Source: Corinectria fuckeliana (taxonomy: Eukaryota; Ascomycota; Sordariomycetes; Hypocreales; Nectriaceae). From it: DNA of 64,000 nt. The stretch covers positions 1 through 64,000 of the forward strand of contig WPDH01000109.1 in NCBI GenBank assembly GCA_019137255.1. The letters run 5' to 3'. Shown one piece after another: positions 35,483 to 46,800 of this stretch. The position numbers and the translations under genes are program-made. Below the pieces are notes generated by a model that saw only the letters and a program-made list of their open reading frames with translations, was not told where the DNA came from and ran no database searches. The stretch's first letter is position 1. Each line of letters starts with the position of its first letter.

Positions 35483-37052
35483 TCAGCATATCTGCGTCCG
35501 CCGATGGCTTCGATAGACTCCGAAAAACCACCAGCACCCAAGAGTCAATAGAGTAGAAACGACTGTCATGAGTACAAAAATCCAAAAATAACCCGAGACG
35601 ACAGCGTCCCCCTTTGGGCCAGTCCAGTTGAAGAACCCAGTCGAGAAAATGCTCTGTTGCCCAGTGTCAGGAGAAGGCGGATGACTGAGTAAACATTAGA
35701 GGACTTACGGCACAGAATGTACCTGGCAGGAATATCATCGTGACGAGAGCAATGGACCTCATATGCTGAGAGTCTCGATTGGTGGCCATGGCAATTTCCA
35801 TGTTAGTTTCACCTTGTGCCTGCTCTTGTTAGTTTCCATTGTCAAGTTACGGAGTTAAAGTTCGGACCCATTGCGTAGCCATGGTCATGCCATCAACCCT
35901 CATTGTGCAGTCTCGAATCATTTCATCATACTCGCCAATGATGTCTTGAATACGGTCTTGGATCTTGTTCCCGATCCGGCGCATCTTTCCGTCACTTTCT
36001 ATCCTTACTGGATCCATATGGACTTGGTCTTCCTATCACATCCTTTAGTTTTGATCACCTCTGGTAGAGTTGGTTCATCATACCTGGAAATCCTCGCTAC
36101 CACTCGCAGTCGATGATGTATCTAAGACGAAGGCTTTCTCAGATAAATCTGTCTGGCTCATTGATCTTACGAATTGGCCTTCCAACTCTGTGTTGAGTGT
36201 CTCTCTTATCTTAGTACTGTCGATTGGGTGGGACAACTTGTGGTTCAAAGGTAAGGATACTGCCTGGTTGAGGTCTTCAGCGTGATGACGGAGCTTTTCC
36301 AAGTGTGTGTTCCAGCTAATTAGTTGGTTCCGCAGGTAAGTTGTGTCCAACCATGCAGATCTTTTTGCCTGGTCTCTCTCCCCCTTCTCAGCAGCCGACA
36401 TGGACTGCGAATCTATGGACTTGGGATCAAGCTCTAGAATCCTGGTTTCCAGTTCGTCAATAGTCGATTCTACTATCTGAATATGGCGGGCCCTCTCTAT
36501 TTCCGTAAATATGCCGGGAATTAGAAGCGGATGGACAGCCTCAGAAGTAGCGAGACTTAAACGCGTCAAGATTTGCTCCTCTACTGGCATCGGACAGCCG
36601 AAGAGAATGGCGAAGGTCAGGTTGCAATGAGGTAAGTACGTAGCACTTAATGCTAGATCCATCCCCCAAGCGTTCGAGGTTCGGCAGTTGTACACTTGCG
36701 AGAGTTAGTTGGTAGTTATTGCCAATGGAAATCTGTTACGTATTGTATTCGTACCATAAGAAGGATAGCTCGGTTCATTTTCGTCGTCCATGTCGATTTT
36801 GGCGACCGAGATGACGGAGACGTCGGCTCGGCTGATAGCTCGAGAGATGGAGCGGGAAACGTAGAATTTGCTTACAATCCTTTTGAACGACCCTTTTGAG
36901 AATGGAAGGGTACGCAACCCTCTCTGGCCATTTGTACTGACATTTCTCGCCATGGGGTTGAATGTATCCCCATCTTGCTGTGCATCTCGTTCTTTGCTTT
37001 TCGAAAGCTTGATCGCTTGAAGCCAGTCATCGGAAGCTACCTTTTTGACCAT
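35483..37052 (-). CDS. CorA-like two-TM membrane protein
   Basis: Five exons on the minus strand: 36755-37052, 36084-36694, 35868-36032, 35709-35819 and 35483-35653; introns 48-60 nt; 451 aa. CorA proteins are Mg2+ channels with a large cytosolic part and two C-terminal helices. Here the N-terminal part (TFNPMARNVST, LRTLPFSKGSFKRI, SNAWGMDLALSATY) and the long helices (AWLDTTYLRNQLISWNTHLEKL, IGNKIQDRIQDIIGEYDE) match the fungal CorA-like group. TM1 is SIALVTMIFLPGTFCA and TM2 YFWIFVLMTVVSTLLTLGC. Between them the bacterial GMN signature is replaced by STGFFNW, so transport is not assured. The start is the first ATG in the frame; an upstream exon may exist, since the frame stays open to about 37080. 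It lies between the two paralogous kinases on the same strand. Confidence 0.85.
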
Positions 37053-37988
37053 CGGGTACACTGGTTCCCCTGTTCGCCTGGCTAGGCTTTGGTCCCGTTA
37101 GCGAGTGTTATCAACAGAGGAACGGACTCGATCCTACATCAATACCAAGCCCGATGAGGATCCATCGACTTTAGGGTAGTCCTGTTAAGAACTGTCAATC
37201 ACTGCTCTTCGCATGCGCAGGGAATCAATTCAAACAGATATGAAGTACCGTAGAGAACCATTCATCCCATTCTTTTTCGCTCTCCAACGTCGAAACAAGA
37301 GGTGTCTACCACAGTGTCAGCAATCCATAACAAGGCTACTGTGAGCCGCACATACTCGGGCACCAGGAGTCACGCGCACAACCGTCGTGGCCTTTTCTTC
37401 GAATCTGAATACTTTGTTCAGCTCCGAGTCGCTGAGGAACCTTTTGTTGCAATTCCAATCCATCGCCGACTCGTCACCAGCGTTGCAGGATGACAGTCTG
37501 GCATTGCGTTGCTGTACTGGGGCATCGAGGGTTTGGCACGAGTGAAATGACGATCAGGCTGATCCAAAGCAGAAAGCATCAGCTGCGACCCTGTAAAGGC
37601 ACTAAGTAATGCAGGTGATGGAACTCTTGCAGGTGGCTGTGCCACATCGGCTGCCTAATTGCCTACATGCCGCCCAGCTTGTCTGCCTGTCATCCGCGTG
37701 CATATCCACGAAAGAAGGCCACCAATGAGGAAACAACAAAATAGCAGCATGTCAGCCTAAAGGCGCTCTGTAGATTGCCTCGTCGCCGTTGTAGCATTAG
37801 GCATGCTTAGCCACGTCACATGTAAGCATGTTGTCAGCTGGTTTGTAATCGTCTTTCGAACAGGGCAGATTCTTCTGACCCGCGAGAACGCCAAATGACA
37901 CAATTTCCAATTTTTGTCCACCTCGTAGGTGATCACATCTTTGGACCGTTCAGCCTCGCCTGGTCACTACTCCGAACCGCTGATAATC
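37053..37988. other. Intergenic region upstream of CorA-like and small genes
   Basis: Divergent promoter region for the CorA-like gene (-) and the 64-aa gene (+). Frames are under 80 codons and lack motifs. An upstream exon of the CorA-like gene could lie in its first 150 bp. Confidence 0.45.
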
Positions 37989-38286
37989 ATGGCAATCAAG
38001 GTGGTTCGTGCAACCTATACTGAGCAGGCGGCTCTGGAAAACTTCTTGGCGGAGACATTCGGTCGCGGACAATCGGTAGTGGAGGTAAGAGTCATACTTA
38101 CGAGTTGTGTTGGAAGAGCTAACGGTTCCCGCAAGTGGAAGCGAGGACGATGGCAATGCACCATACCTCGTCCACTAACCTCGGTATGAAATATATCTGC
38201 GTGGCGTTTACGCGTTCACTAACGTAGTATTCTAGGCTGAGGAGAGGCTACTCAGACAAACAGTCCGCATCAAGGAGCATTACTAG
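37989..38286 (+). CDS. Three-exon small protein, 64 aa, unknown
   Basis: Exons 37989-38084, 38136-38183 and 38236-38286. Introns of 51 and 52 nt have GTAAGA...GCAAG and GTATGA...TTCTAG ends, the second with a CACTAACG branch point. All exons are in phase 0 and end at TAG. The protein begins MAIKVVRATYTEQAALENFL, continues ETFGRGQ, then CTIPRPLTS and ends EERLLRQTVRIKEHY. I have the impression of similar short fungal proteins with a CTIPR-LT core but cannot name the family. No signal peptide or TM segment. Two introns in 195 coding bases and perfect phase make a chance frame unlikely. Confidence 0.65.
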
Positions 38287-38510
38287 GGGTTTTGATTAAG
38301 CTAGCCCCTAGCCCCCCCCTTCTCTCTGGAGTATTGTTGAAACTTTCATGGATCTCACTCCTCTACACAGAGGGGTTAGGGGAGAGCAGAAGACAAATGA
38401 CATTTTGCGTCGTGGCTGTGGTTTCTCCCATCTCTACTTTAGAAGGATCATGTTGTAGAGAAATGAAACAGATATCGTGGTGCTAAACCCATCACAGTAG
38501 GATCCAAGGA

Positions 38511-40496
38511 TCAGACCATCTTCTCCCAGTCTCCTTGCGACATCGACTTCCTTGTCTTCCCAGAATGGACCCCCAACTTTGGCTTGTTTTCTCGAATCAT
38601 CTTCGTAGCCTCTGGATTGAGGGGAGCCACAACCGCCGTCGCAGCTTGTGAACTTCGCGGACTTGGATTCGAATCCAGGCAATATCTGTCATCCTGGCAG
38701 CGTGTGTAGATTTCCCTCAACTTGGCTAGAAGTTTCCCAGATGAAGACCGTTCAGCTGAGATGACAACAAGCATCTCCTGATCTATGAGCTCAAGAACGT
38801 CGAGAATGAACCTGGAGCATTTCGTATCTTGGCGTAAGGTGTTGATCCACTAAAACTATCAGCGCACGCCTCTTACAGTATCGAAATCAGCTTAATCCTG
38901 CACTCACGTTCGTGACTTCAGGTTTGACTTGTGCCACATGACCACACTTATCCTCGGTTTCTTTCAGGGCAAAGAAAATGTGGTTCTTGGCGCCGGTGAT
39001 ATACTCGGTTAATCGCTGGCTCTTGAATTCGTCAAGATACCTGATGCCTCCAAGCAACCAGGTGACAAACTCGAGGTAAAGACAGCCCATTGTCCATATA
39101 TCGAAGGCTCGGGAAACAGTCCCCCCCACCAAGTCGCATTCTGGTGGACGATATCCAGGGACTGGCGGAACGGCCTTGTTTGGAATATTGGACCGGCTTA
39201 TGTAGCGGTTGAAAGACGACAATCCGAAGTCAGATATGACTAGAATCCTGCCCCTGGAGACGTTGTTGGACGTGAAACAGAGTATGTTGTCGCTTTTGAT
39301 ATCTCCATGTCGCCCAAAACCTCTCTCTGGGCCCTGTGTTAGGTGCTTGGGGTTGTGTATCGTGTCCAGTGCGCCCATCAAACCCAAGAACTGCTGCGAA
39401 GCCCATTGAACAGTTTTGCACTCCCAAGGAAGTTCGTTCTCATCCCACAGTTCTTCGAGATTGCAGTTTGCTAAAGGAAATATGAAGTGATACTGGCCCC
39501 CCAACGTAAAGGTGCATAAAAGCGTTACAAGATGATCGTGCACGAGGCCGTTGAACCGCATCAGCTGGTTTAGTTCTTGCCGGAATTTGGATTTGTCGTT
39601 GCAGTCATTCTTGAAGAGCTTCTTCACGGCAAAGACACGACCTTCTAGTTTGATCTAAAAAGCGTTGTACTCAGTTCATTAGACAGGAAGAAGGCTGTAA
39701 GAGGAATCAATTATACCTTCCTTAAGATTTCCTGGAACCCATGGGCAGTGGAATGAATTCTAACAAGAGAGACTTCTGCGAAGGCGCCTTGTCCTACCAA
39801 GCCCGATTGGCTCGGAGAAACCGGAGAGTGCTTCACTGACTTGCACCAGGGCAGGATGGTTGCGGGTGGCAAGTCATAGTCCTTGAACGTCTTATCGGGA
39901 TTCATTTCGAAAAACGGAACCATGACTTGCCATTGAGTATGTTCAAACAATTCCCTCTCAAATATTTCCCAGTGCAAGAAAGGTTGAAGAGGCTCCTGTG
40001 GTCTAGTCCCGAGACACAATGAGGCTGTCACCTTTTCCGAGCATATAAAAGGCAGTTTCGCATCGCATAGTTCGGCGTCAATAAAATTGCCAATCTCGTC
40101 CGACTTTCCAATCAAAATCAGAATTGAAAAGATCTTCAGATAGGTCTGGCGGCTTGTGTCGATCGTATTGGCACAAATCAAATCCGCATATCGCAGGAGA
40201 TTCGAGTCTGAGGAGCTTGGATAGCTACTCAGCTCTTTCAAAACTTTCTCCTTGGTGACAATGAGACGCAGTAGTTTCTCCGTCCAGAATCGCCCTTTTT
40301 CGCCGTCGATTCGGTGCTTGCGTAGCAAGTCCCCTAGTGTTGACAGGTTGTCTTGCTCGAGAAGTGGTAGATCATCAGTTGAATTTGTACGCGAGATTGG
40401 ACTGCCCCCCTCGTCGAGTGGGTTTCCCTCAAAAAGTACGGTTGGGGTCAGCGGGCGATCCATTGATGCAGCAAGGTGAGAAAGAGAAACGATCAT
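38511..40496 (-). CDS. Protein kinase 2, paralogue of kinase 1
   Basis: Three exons on the minus strand: 39717-40496, 38908-39654 and 38511-38849; introns 62 and 58 nt with standard GT-AG ends; 621 aa. It has the same order as kinase 1. The N-terminal shared domain (KIFSILILIG, IGNFIDAELCDAKLPF, DYDLPPATILPW) is followed by the kinase domain: LVGQGAFAEVSLV, Lys271 in FAVKK, HGDIKSDN (Asp378), DFG, YRPPECD and AFDIWTMGCLYLEF. The intron before FAVKK and the one after the kinase lobe sit at matching places in both genes. The C-terminal tail is shorter (113 codons in the last exon) and rich in Lys/Ser. ATG 40496 is used; a second Met at residue 12 (MDRPLTP) is possible. Catalytic residues are intact; its substrates are unknown. 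Confidence 0.85.
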
Positions 40497-40639
40497 GGCT
40501 GTAGATTAGCTCTCAGGCAGTTGAAATCCCGCACAGTAAGGTCCAGCGTATCATCGCTCACTGGGCCAATCACAATGGACCAACACACACATCAATACAG
40601 AGCAGTAAGTTAGGCAGTGCTCATATATTCTAGCATTCT

Positions 40640-41700
40640 AGCTGACCCAATCATGCTCTGCCCCATGAACCGCTGGGCTGTGCGTCTCTTGAGCAGCTGG
40701 TATCCTGCCAGCGTACGAACAATCCAATCACTGCGACCCGTCCCGAGATCCCGAGATCCCGATGCCTTCACGCACCCACGACTGCCCTTCCTCACGGAAA
40801 AGATCGTCCAACGCTATGCCGCTGGACTGCCCCCAGGCAAGCTCGTCCGGAGCAGCGACTTCATCAGCATCGACCCAGCTGCAATTCTTACCCACGACAA
40901 TTCATTTCCAGTCGTGATAGAATCCATGTCGTCGCCAAGACACATGATGTTTCACTCATCCTGCCGGCCGAGGAGGGACATGCTTGGCCAGGGGTGGCCT
41001 CAGCCATAGCACACATTACGGTGGCATCGCTTGTCTCGGAACCTCCGCTGTACGCTCAGACGCAAGCAGCGTCTGGGCCCTACCTGCGTCTCAGGCCCCA
41101 ATTCGTCAAGATCGCAACGCCCCTCAATACACTTACTTAGTATGCTGCATTCTTTCTTTCTTGTACTAATCGCCGAGCCTCAGACATTAGAGACCCCGAA
41201 GTTGTCGCTGCTAGCGCTCTCCGCGGCGTCATCCCCGGCGATATGGCACGGGCCTAGCACGTACCGCCGAGAAACGAGCTAATGTCCGGTCTTGTGCAGC
41301 AGCTCGACTCACTTATCGACAGGGTCGAGTCCACCAAGATCCTTCCCGCGCTTCCCGAGAAGATCAGCGGCTAGATCGTCTTTTGTGATACTGAAAATGT
41401 CGACACCGACGCTATCTACCCCGGCCCGGAAAGCTGACGTATCAGGACAACGTCTCCGGAGAGGACATGGCCAAGGCTTGCCCCTCAAACTACGATACTG
41501 AACTCGATGGTATCGCTAAATCGAACGACATTCTTATCTCAGGTCTAAGCGGAGCTTGCCAAGACGCATAATGGCCCGAAACCTGGGGGACAGAACATTG
41601 TCGCGAATACCCACTCGCGCCAAATCTACAAGGTTGATTATACAAGTTGGAACTAACCATCGAGACTTCGGTTCTAGGCGGATGGTTGGGTTCCATACCT
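40640..41700 (+). pseudogene. Homoaconitase (LYS4-like) pseudogene
   Basis: Blocks of the aconitase family appear in the right order but in shifting frames with stops. First comes LTEKIVQRYAAGLPPGK then DPAAILTHDNSFPV (about 40785-40920). Next is EEGHAWPGV (about 40970) and HYGGIACLGTSAVRSDASSVWA in the next frame (about 41020-41080). DPEVVAASALRGVIPGD (about 41193) and ILPALPEKISG-stop-IVFCDTENVDTDAIYPG (about 41340-41420) follow, and last MAKACPSNYD and AKSNDILISG (about 41468-41550). The two-part layout with THDNS, YGG and a C-terminal swivel domain fits homoaconitate hydratase of the lysine alpha-aminoadipate pathway or an aconitase-like paralogue. Much of the iron-sulfur core is missing. 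A basic presequence-like start (RLLSSWYPASVRTIQSL) hints at mitochondrial origin. The organism must have an intact LYS4 elsewhere. Confidence 0.8.
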
Positions 41701-43220
41701 CGAACAATGGAGGCAGTGCAAGGGCATCTAGCTAAATCCTATTAGCATCAGGTCGTAGGCAAGACCATCTTTGGACTTTCTCGTCCCTGTACATAGTGGC
41801 TGGAAAATGGGACCACCACCACCTGGCGAGGCGTTCTCAGGTTCGTGTCATTTTGTCGTATTATCCACCAAGTTTGTCTAAACCTTATACATCATACTGA
41901 AGTTAACAAGGCACTCCTGCAAGGGGACAATGGTTGTCTGCTGCCTGGGCGTGTTGTTTCTGTTCCTGCTCGATTATCTACCCCACTAGCACTAGACTAG
42001 TATTTACGGCCGAAACTGAAGAACTTAAGCGCTGTGGAGCACGCCAACGAATCCTCGTGTTCCTGAAAAGCGAGACCTCCGAGGAATCACGATTCCATAT
42101 TAGATGACTGGATCAACGCCCGTCGCCTCCTGGTCAAACCGTTCCGCAGCCTAACGACATGGAGGAAGGACCTCAACTTCTTCAAGGACGACCATCTTCA
42201 ATTCGATGACGATCGACCCCTCCTAGAATACCATACAGGAGATGAGTCGCTTCCAGGAGCGTTTGGTGCTGCGGATGAAGGCGACGGCGTTGAACCGCTG
42301 AATGACAAAGACGTGGCGGCCCTTCCCGAGGAAGATGGGGACTCGAAACTCCTCAAGTACATGCGCCGTTGTCAGCAATCTGACCGAGGGTTAAGCCATC
42401 CAAATCAACGGCCCTATCGGCAGAGATGGATGAGTTGAAGTTAGTTCATGCTGAGATTCATGACAACATCGCCGTCGGACAGAGCACCATGACCAACCAC
42501 GCCATCTCCAGGGGTGCGCTCAGCGCCTTGTTGGAAAGAGAGCGCAGGCCATAGACAGGCATATATGCAGGTGAGGTGGGATTTATGCGAGCTCAAAGTC
42601 ATAGCTGAAGCCATGTTGACAATGCCTGTCTGCCATTTCGTCATCACATATTGATGTGCGTCCACAGAGGAAATCCGGCAGTTTCTTCTATGCCAAGAAC
42701 GTACAGCCAAAACGCAATTTATTGGTAACAATTGTCTCACCTTCCTAATTGTTTCCTGCACTTTTGACTGCGTCGCTCATAGCTCCAGTGTCTTGCAGGA
42801 ATCCTTTCCTATGTTGGCTGATCTGAGACGCTTTAACCTGGCAAGCAAATATGTGACCGGGGATGACCAATAATATCACGGCGTGTATCGGATGATCCTG
42901 CCGAATACCGTTACCTTTATTGGCGTTCCTTGCACTTTCCTGCATAGTGCCGTGGTTATTTTCATTGTGACACACCATTGCTCTATGCCGAACCCGACGA
43001 CACTATGTGATACTGAACCCGATGCCGAAACCGATGCGCCCGTAGATGATTCCACATAAGTATGATTCCATATATGATTCCATATAAGATTCCACATATG
43101 ATATGATGATGTCTTTCACCGTTAAATTGCTCGGCAATCAATATATTAGACTGCAATCCAGGCATATCCGAGTAGTTGGTTCACACTCAATCGCCCTCAA
43201 GAGTCAGAACTCCATTCGAG
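41701..43220. other. Intergenic region with an orphan open frame
   Basis: Between the homoaconitase relic and the P450. One frame without an ATG start, about 42103-42435 (+), is open for ~110 codons with natural composition (LVKPFRSLTTWRKDLNFF, DDDRPLLEYHTGDE, LLKYMRRCQQ). It may be an exon of a lost gene; the TTAG just before it could be an old acceptor. Near 43040-43100 there are repeated ATTCCATAT/ATTCCACAT units (ATAT-rich). Nothing else is supported. Confidence 0.45.
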
Positions 43221-45198
43221 ATGCTAGACCTTTCGCTATATTCCATTGCGCTTGCTTTGACATTGTCAGCACTGCTACTTATTGTCAAAGTCGGCAAGAT
43301 TGGCTCCAGGCCTGCAGGCCTTCCTCCCGGTCCTCCAACGTTACCTATCATAGGAAACCTACATCTTGTACGCTGACCAAGCCATCTTCTCGATGCGATA
43401 CTCACGCGTACACAGATGCCCACTAAGAAGCCTCACATCCAGTTCCAGAAATGGGCTGAAGAATATGGGTAAGATGGAAGACAACATGGCTTATCTGAAT
43501 TCACGCCTACTAACGTCGTAAATTTGGGGCAGGCCGATATACTCACTCATTCTCGGAACAAAGAAAATGATTGTCCTTTCCTCCGACGTTGCCGTCAGTG
43601 ACCTACTTGACAAGAAGGGAGGCATTTACTCCGATCGACCAGACATGTTCATCGGGCAGAAGGTTGCCAGCGGAAATCTTAGACTCGTGGTCATGGTGGG
43701 CAGCCAACTTCCATCTCGAGTCTCGAGGGCTACGAACTAACAATTGCACAGAGATACGGTGACAACTGGCGAATGATTCATCGGATGGTCCATAACATCT
43801 TGAACATCAAGGCTGCAGTTACATACGTCCCGTACCAGGACCTTGAAAACAAGATTCTACTCGCCAACCTCCTGGACACCCCGGACGACCTCCTTTACCA
43901 CCTCCGACGGTTCACATACTCTCTTTCCACCCAGATGATCTTTGGGTACCGCTGCGTAAACAACAGAGACCCGAACCTACTGCAGCTGTTCAAGGTAGGT
44001 CAACCGCCGCTTGTGTTCGTCGGAACCGCCAAGTTGACTCGCCACAGTCATTTGATAGATGGGGAGAACTCGCGGGAAGTTCCAGTGCCCAGCTCGCGGA
44101 CCTGTATCCGGTTATGCAAAAGCTCCCCGAGTTCATGGCACCCAACGTCCGCTACGCCAAGAAGCTACACAAAGTCGAGAAGGACAACTACGTCACGCAT
44201 TGGATGAGGGCAAAGAACGCCCTTGATGCTGGGACTGGGCTGGTCTGCCACCTTGTTCGTCCGCTGGCATGCAACTTGCGCTGACATGTTCTCCCACAGC
44301 CGTGCTTTTGCAACGACATCTATCGAGCGCAAACGGTGGAAAAGTTCTCGGATGACGCCGCCGCTTATATCAGCGGCTCGTTGCTTGAGGCCGGATCTGA
44401 CACCACGTCAGGAACCTTGTATGGCTACATCCTAGCGTTGCTTGTTTGGCCAGACGTGCAGAGGAGAGTTCAAGAGGAGGTCGACCGCGTGGTAGGGCCT
44501 GATCGACTGCCCACGGTGGAAGACTACGAGAACCTGCCATTTGTCCGCTGCTGCATCAAGGAGAGTCTCCGGTGGATGCCTACAGTTTTCCTAGGCGTGC
44601 CGCACTCGGTGATCAAGGACGACACCTACAAGGGCTACAGTATCCCCAAGGGCTGTTCCGTCATCAACAACGTCTGGTACGTTGACCCCACCCCGGTATG
44701 GAGAGAATTGGCGAGTTTACCAAGCGTTGCAGGGCGATTCACATGGACCCGGAACGGCACCCGGACCCTCGAGTCTTCAACCCAGACCGGTACAAAGACG
44801 ACCACACGTCCTTGTACAAGTCCGCCGTAGGCGATACCAAGAAACGGGACAACTTCGTGTTCGGGGCTGGACGCCGTCTATGCCAGGGAATCCACATCGC
44901 CGAGCGGTCGCTCTTCCTGGGCGTGTCTCGCCTTGCTTGGGGATTCGACTTTTCTCCGGCCAAGGACAAGGAGGGAAGCCCTGTGCGTTATGATATCGAG
45001 GACTTGGCTGGCGGGATTACTGTCACGCCTGCTGAGTATCCTGCTGTCGTCACACCCCGAAGCGAAGCGAAGGCGGCGATAATGCAGCGCGAGGCAGAGG
45101 AGTGCGAAAAGTCATTGGACCCGGTGTCTAAACAGTGGAAGAAAGTACCCGAGGGAATGGCGTTCAGCACTTGGATGCCAGAGAAGATTGACGCGTGA
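43221..45198 (+). CDS. Cytochrome P450 monooxygenase
   Basis: Seven exons: 43221-43367, 43416-43468, 43533-43695, 43752-43994, 44048-44242, 44300-44676 and 44733-45198; 547 aa, all introns 48-64 nt and in phase. An N-terminal membrane anchor (LYSIALALTLSALLLIV) is followed by the proline hinge LPPGPPTLPIIGN. I-helix AGSDTTSG, K-helix ESLR, FNPDRY and the heme loop FGAGRRLCQG with ligand Cys443 are all present. The sequence pattern (SDRPDMF, RYGDNWRMIHR, GTLYGYILALLVWPD) resembles fungal P450s related to O-methylsterigmatocystin oxidoreductase. The substrate is unknown; such ER-bound enzymes hydroxylate secondary metabolites or xenobiotics with electrons from P450 reductase. The neighbouring homoaconitase relic is the only possible pathway partner seen. 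Confidence 0.92.
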
Positions 45199-45559
45199 GA
45201 ATGCGAGGAATTGGTAGCTGCGAAGGCCATGCCGAGATCGCTCTGAAGCTTCAAATAGCAATATCACGTCTCGCTCCATGACATTTCATGACATTTCTTA
45301 GTGACAGGCTCTGACAGCCCGTAAGAAGACCTCTAGGCAGGCTTAATAAGCAATAGCACTGACGCAGTACCGGCGGCCACTAACTAACAGCGGAAGACCC
45401 CGCGCGGGGCATCACCCAGCACCCGACCTCTTGTCCAAATTTTTGGCGTCTCCAGTTCTAGATCTTCATTCACCAGTATTCGCCAGACTAGGATTCATTG
45501 TCAAAGCCGAACCGACCCCTACACATCTGTTATTGATCTAGGAAGGCAACAGATTCGTC
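45199..45559. other. Intergenic region, P450 end to GPN1 start
   Basis: 360 bp with the 3' flank of the P450 and the promoter of the GPN1 gene. No TATA box; a CT-rich stretch precedes the GPN1 start. No coding frame. Confidence 0.5.
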
Positions 45560-46800
45560 ATGGCTTCTTCCTCCACGGCCGACGCCTCTGCAGGCGACGC
45601 CTCTTCGCCGCCCGTCACCATCGTCTGCGTTGGCATGGCAGGTGAGCTTCCTCGGCCTCATCCGTAGTCTCCGTAGTCTTGACCTTCTAACTTGGTGTCT
45701 TAGGATCCGGAAAGACAACCTTTATGCGCAGAATCAACGCCCATCTTCACGAGAAGGAGACTCCCCCATACGTCATCAACCTCGACCCAGCCGTCCTGTC
45801 CGTCCCGTTCGAGGCCAACATCGACATCCGCGATTCCGTCAACTACGAAGAGGTCATGAGGCAGTACAACCTGGGCCCCAACGGCGGCATCCTAACGTCA
45901 CTCAACCTCTTCGCTACCAAGGTCGACCAGATCGTCAACCTGCTGGAGAAGCGCGCCAAGCCCGATCCCGAGAAGCCCGACCGCAAGCCCATCGACCGCA
46001 TCTTGGTGGACACGCCCGGTCAGATTGAAGTCTTCGTGTGGTCTGCCTCGGGCACCATCTTGCTCGAGTCCCTCGCGTCCTCGTTCCCTACCGTCATCGC
46101 CTACATCATAGACACCCCCCGCACCGCCTCGACCTCCACCTTCATGTCCAATATGCTCTACGCCTGCTCCATCCTCTACAAGACCAAGCTGCCCATGATT
46201 CTCGTCTTCAACAAGACGGATGTCAAGGATGCAGAGTTTGCCAAGGAGTGGATGACCGACTTTGAAGCCTTCCAGGCGGCCCTGCAGCGGGACGAGGACG
46301 CAGATGCGAATGGTGGTGCGTCGGGCGGCGGCCATGGCGGTAGCGGCTACATGGGTAGCCTACTGAACTCGATGAGTCTCATGCTGGAGGAATTCTACGC
46401 GCATCTCAGCGTCGTGGGCGTGAGCTCAAGACTCGGCACGGGTATCGACGACTTCTTCGAGGCCGTGGAGGAAAAGAAGCAGGAGTTCCTGCGAGACTAC
46501 CAGCCCGAGCTCGACAGGAGGAGAGAGGACCGAGAGAAGATGAAGAAGGAGTCCCGAGAAAAGGAGCTGGACAAGATGATGAAGGGCATGTCGGTCGGCA
46601 ACCAGCAGTCGGCGCCCAAGGTGGACGACGACGACGACGTTGACGTTGTAAGCGACGCTGACGACGATGAGGACTCCGACGAGGAAGCCCAGAAGGAGAG
46701 CCTTCAGTCGAGGTACCAGTCAGCCATGGGAGAAAACGACGATTCTCTAATGGCAGACGCGAGTTTCGCAAAGTTCCTCCACTCTCAAAAAGAGCAATAA
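45560..46800 (+). CDS. NPA3: GPN-loop GTPase 1 (Npa3/GPN1)
   Basis: Two exons, 45560-45641 and 45704-46800, with a 62-nt GTGAGC...CTTAG intron that splits the first P-loop glycine codon; 392 aa. Npa3/GPN1 is a cytosolic GTPase required for assembly and nuclear import of RNA polymerase II. Visible motifs: P-loop G-S-G-K-T-T (after VTIVCVGMA), NLDPAV, the diagnostic Gly-Pro-Asn loop in YNLGPNGG, DTPGQIE (G3) and VFNKTD (G4). A glycine-rich insertion (GGASGGGHGGSGY) precedes the C-terminal helices. The tail is a coiled, charged region (DRRREDREKMKKE) and an acidic stretch (DDDDDVDVVSDADDDEDSDEE) typical of this orthologue. The gene is convergent with the RPABC4 gene, stops 304 bp apart. Confidence 0.96.

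Noticed and set aside
38660..38690. tRNA T-loop-like GATTCGAATCC
   Set aside because: It is a palindrome inside the coding tail of kinase 2, and no acceptor, D or anticodon stems can be drawn.
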